From Bin22 sp965207275 (GTDB lineage: Bacteria; Chloroflexota; Dehalococcoidia; Lucifugimonadales; UBA3495): a DNA stretch of 64,000 nt. The stretch is from positions 62,001 through 126,000 of the forward strand of contig CBDBMH010000001.1 of NCBI GenBank assembly GCA_965207275.1, read 5' to 3'. Numbering within the stretch: position 1 is the first letter of the stretch; each line of letters opens with the position of its first letter. A program made the position numbers and the translations under genes. The notes beneath the pieces are model-generated. The model worked only from the letters and a program-made list of their open reading frames with translations. It was not told the origin of the DNA and ran no database searches. Shown here in pieces: positions 62,453 through 64,000 of the stretch.

Positions 62453-62883
62453 TCAAGAACGAACGGCAATACCGGATAACCAAGGCGCAGGCAGCCAGGT
62501 TCTCCGATGCCCTGGAAAAGCTTCGGCAACTCCCGGATTCTGAACTACACCCGGTGATTGCCAAGGCTCAGGAGGACGCGATGAGAAGTCAACTGGGGGA
62601 TTTGGAGAATGAGTTGCGCGAGTATGAATCCCTCAAGTCCGGGGATTTCCCCATGGAATCGCTCAAATCAGTGGCCGAGGTGCCTTCGGTGCTCATCAAG
62701 GCACGGATCGCCTCGGGATTGAGCCAGAGGGACTTGGCCGAAAGGGTGGGGCTAAAGGAGCAGCAAATTCAGCGTTACGAGGCCACCGACTACGCCACGG
62801 CTAATCTGTCCCGTATAATTGAAATAGTGAGTGCTTTGGGCACAGGGGTAGAAAGGCCAGCATCAGAGACAGGAACGAGTTGA
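62449..62883 (+). CDS. XRE-family antitoxin-like protein (144 aa)
   Basis: The N-terminal helical region 'RYRITKAQAARFSDALEKLRQLPDSELHPVIAKAQEDAMRSQLGDLENELREYESLKSG' is typical of XRE proteins paired with DUF6932 genes. The C-terminal HTH is 'LIKARIASGLSQRDLAERVGLKEQQIQRYEATDYATANLSRIIEIVSALG'. It is translationally coupled to the upstream gene and presumably neutralises it and represses the operon. Confidence 0.75.
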   Translation: MIKNERQYRITKAQAARFSDALEKLRQLPDSELHPVIAKAQEDAMRSQLGDLENELREYESLKSGDFPMESLKSVAEVPSVLIKARIASGLSQRDLAERVGLKEQQIQRYEATDYATANLSRIIEIVSALGTGVERPASETGTS

Positions 62884-62944
62884 TCCAATTTACCAGATTT
62901 CCGTTTCCGAGACCCTTGATCTTGAAAATGCGGCTGTTATCGCC

Positions 62945-64000
62945 ATGACCAGTCAACAACCCAGGCACAGCGAACCCAGTGTCAACAATCAACTTGGCGA
63001 CATCCTCCGCGAGATGTTGTTCGGTTGCCAGGTGCGTTCTGAAAACACCCAACTGGTGTCGGGCCGCCCCGGTCTCCAGTTGGACAACCTGATCACCGCC
63101 CCGGGGCGCGCTCCTGTCGTGGTGGAGGCGGAGTACGAGGCGCTGGGAACCGCCGAAGGCGACGCCGCCGGACGCCTGGGACTTCCGGTGGTTGGAGAAA
63201 CGAATCCCATTGAGGCGGCCATCGCCCTACGTTACCCGGACACGGTACGCTTTGCCGACAACCTGCGCCCGGCGTTGGCCGACGCTCGTCTTTCCTATGC
63301 TGTGTTGTACCAGGATGACATCCGCTTTCCCGAATCCGGCTGGCTGGAAGGCGGGGTTGCCAAGTTGGCTGATACCATCAGCCTAGTATCCGTTCCACAG
63401 CGCGCCGTTGACCAAGCCAGCACCGCCCTTGAGCAAGGCATCGAGCGGGGGGTGTCGGTGCTGAATAATATGCATCATCTTCGCCCCGATGTGATGCCTG
63501 AAGTCGCTAGGCTGCTCGGTATGCCCGACGTTCCCCAGACCCGGCGGATGGCTTGTGCCATCGTCGCCAACGCCATGGTGTTTCACGAGCGGCTGTCCGG
63601 CACTCACGGCATCAAGTCCTTGCGGATGGTCAGTGATCCGAATGCGGCCAATCCATTCGGCGATACGCTGGACTCGTGGGGCGACATTTTACGGGTCAAC
63701 TATTGGGCTATTTTTTCCATCGCCAAGGACATCATGGAGCGCATTCCTTCCGGTGAGGGATCTCTTCTGCTGCGCATTTTGCGCGATACCGCTCTGCAAG
63801 TTACCCACACCGGATCCAGTATCGCCCACGACCTGACCGGGCGCATCTTCCAGAGGTTGATTGCCGACCGCAAATATCTCGCTACCTTTTACACATTGCC
63901 CACATCGGCGTTCTTGTTGGCCAGGCTTGCCATCGGCAAGATGGACGGGGTGGACTGGAGCGACGCCGACACCATCGAGCGGCTGCGGGTTGGTGATTTC
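62945..64000 (+). CDS. N6-adenine methyltransferase-type protein, partial (352 codons, runs off the window)
   Basis: Open to the last base. The N-terminal part contains 'LDNLITAPGRAPVVVEAEYEALG', a PD-(D/E)xK-like E-x-E pattern. The last 60 residues read 'TGRIFQRLIADRKYLATFYTLPTSAFLLARLAIGKMDGVDW', the segment that precedes motif I in many N-6 DNA methylases. The catalytic NPPY motif would lie beyond the window. The ATG at 62945 lacks a clear ribosome-binding site and the frame is open upstream to 62851. Likely part of a restriction or phage-defence locus. Confidence 0.65.
   Translation, partial: MTSQQPRHSEPSVNNQLGDILREMLFGCQVRSENTQLVSGRPGLQLDNLITAPGRAPVVVEAEYEALGTAEGDAAGRLGLPVVGETNPIEAAIALRYPDTVRFADNLRPALADARLSYAVLYQDDIRFPESGWLEGGVAKLADTISLVSVPQRAVDQASTALEQGIERGVSVLNNMHHLRPDVMPEVARLLGMPDVPQTRRMACAIVANAMVFHERLSGTHGIKSLRMVSDPNAANPFGDTLDSWGDILRVNYWAIFSIAKDIMERIPSGEGSLLLRILRDTALQVTHTGSSIAHDLTGRIFQRLIADRKYLATFYTLPTSAFLLARLAIGKMDGVDWSDADTIERLRVGDF

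Overview
The window is a GC-rich bacterial chromosome segment crowded with mobile and accessory genes; no rRNA, tRNA or housekeeping operon was recognised. Lipoboxes on three predicted lipoproteins, large secreted Calx-beta and anchor-type proteins, many site-specific recombinases and restriction genes fit an environmental, possibly Chloroflexota-like (SAR202/Dehalococcoidia type) bacterium. That assignment is inference from protein style and is not proven by any marker gene.

Layout. 0.1-4.3 kb: module A, a 4.2 kb regulatory module with a triple-XRE protein, a hairpin array, an HTH/coiled-coil protein and a divergent small basic protein. 4.4-7.7 kb: a hypothetical gene, an HTH relic, a MITE-like palindromic element and an orphan sugar-binding lipoprotein. 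8.2-12.2 kb: a SNF2 helicase plus SWIM-domain operon lying between two same-orientation copies of a repeat that carries paired palindromes. 12.9-14.5 kb: an RHH-like protein and a VapBC pair. 14.6-19.3 kb: recombinase cassette 1, two convergent RHH-recombinase operons inside 380 bp inverted repeats. 19.5-22.4 kb: a frameshifted methyltransferase-endonuclease and a Uma2 protein. 22.6-26.8 kb: module B, the inverted copy of module A. 26.9-30.4 kb: a PemK/MazF-like toxin behind a single-chain restriction-modification enzyme. 30.6-37.3 kb: two large exported surface proteins. 37.9-41.6 kb: a recombinase remnant cut by an IS21 element. 41.6-45 kb: META-domain lipoprotein locus. 45.1-46.3 kb: IS5 element. 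46.3-57.9 kb: an inverted pair of Replic_Relax-like plus HTH loci (one decayed, one intact) flanking an AAA ATPase, a HEPN protein and recombinase cassette 2. 58.1-61.8 kb: membrane protein, amino-acid-binding lipoprotein, SurA-like protein and another HTH/coiled-coil regulator. 62.0-64.0 kb: a DUF6932-like/XRE pair and the start of an N6-methyltransferase that runs off the window.

How it fits together. The recurrent theme is small HTH or RHH DNA-binding proteins placed behind repeated, palindrome-rich control regions and next to large serine recombinases, restriction enzymes and toxin-like genes. Almost every repeated family occurs as an inverted pair (modules A/B, the cassette 1 flanks, the 5.5/60.8 kb HTH pair, the 46/55 kb pair). 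The segment therefore looks like a composite genomic island built by repeated insertion, with potential for large inversions. The least conventional feature is the roughly 41 bp-period array of imperfect hairpins with a conserved loop, present in both copies of the 4.2 kb module.
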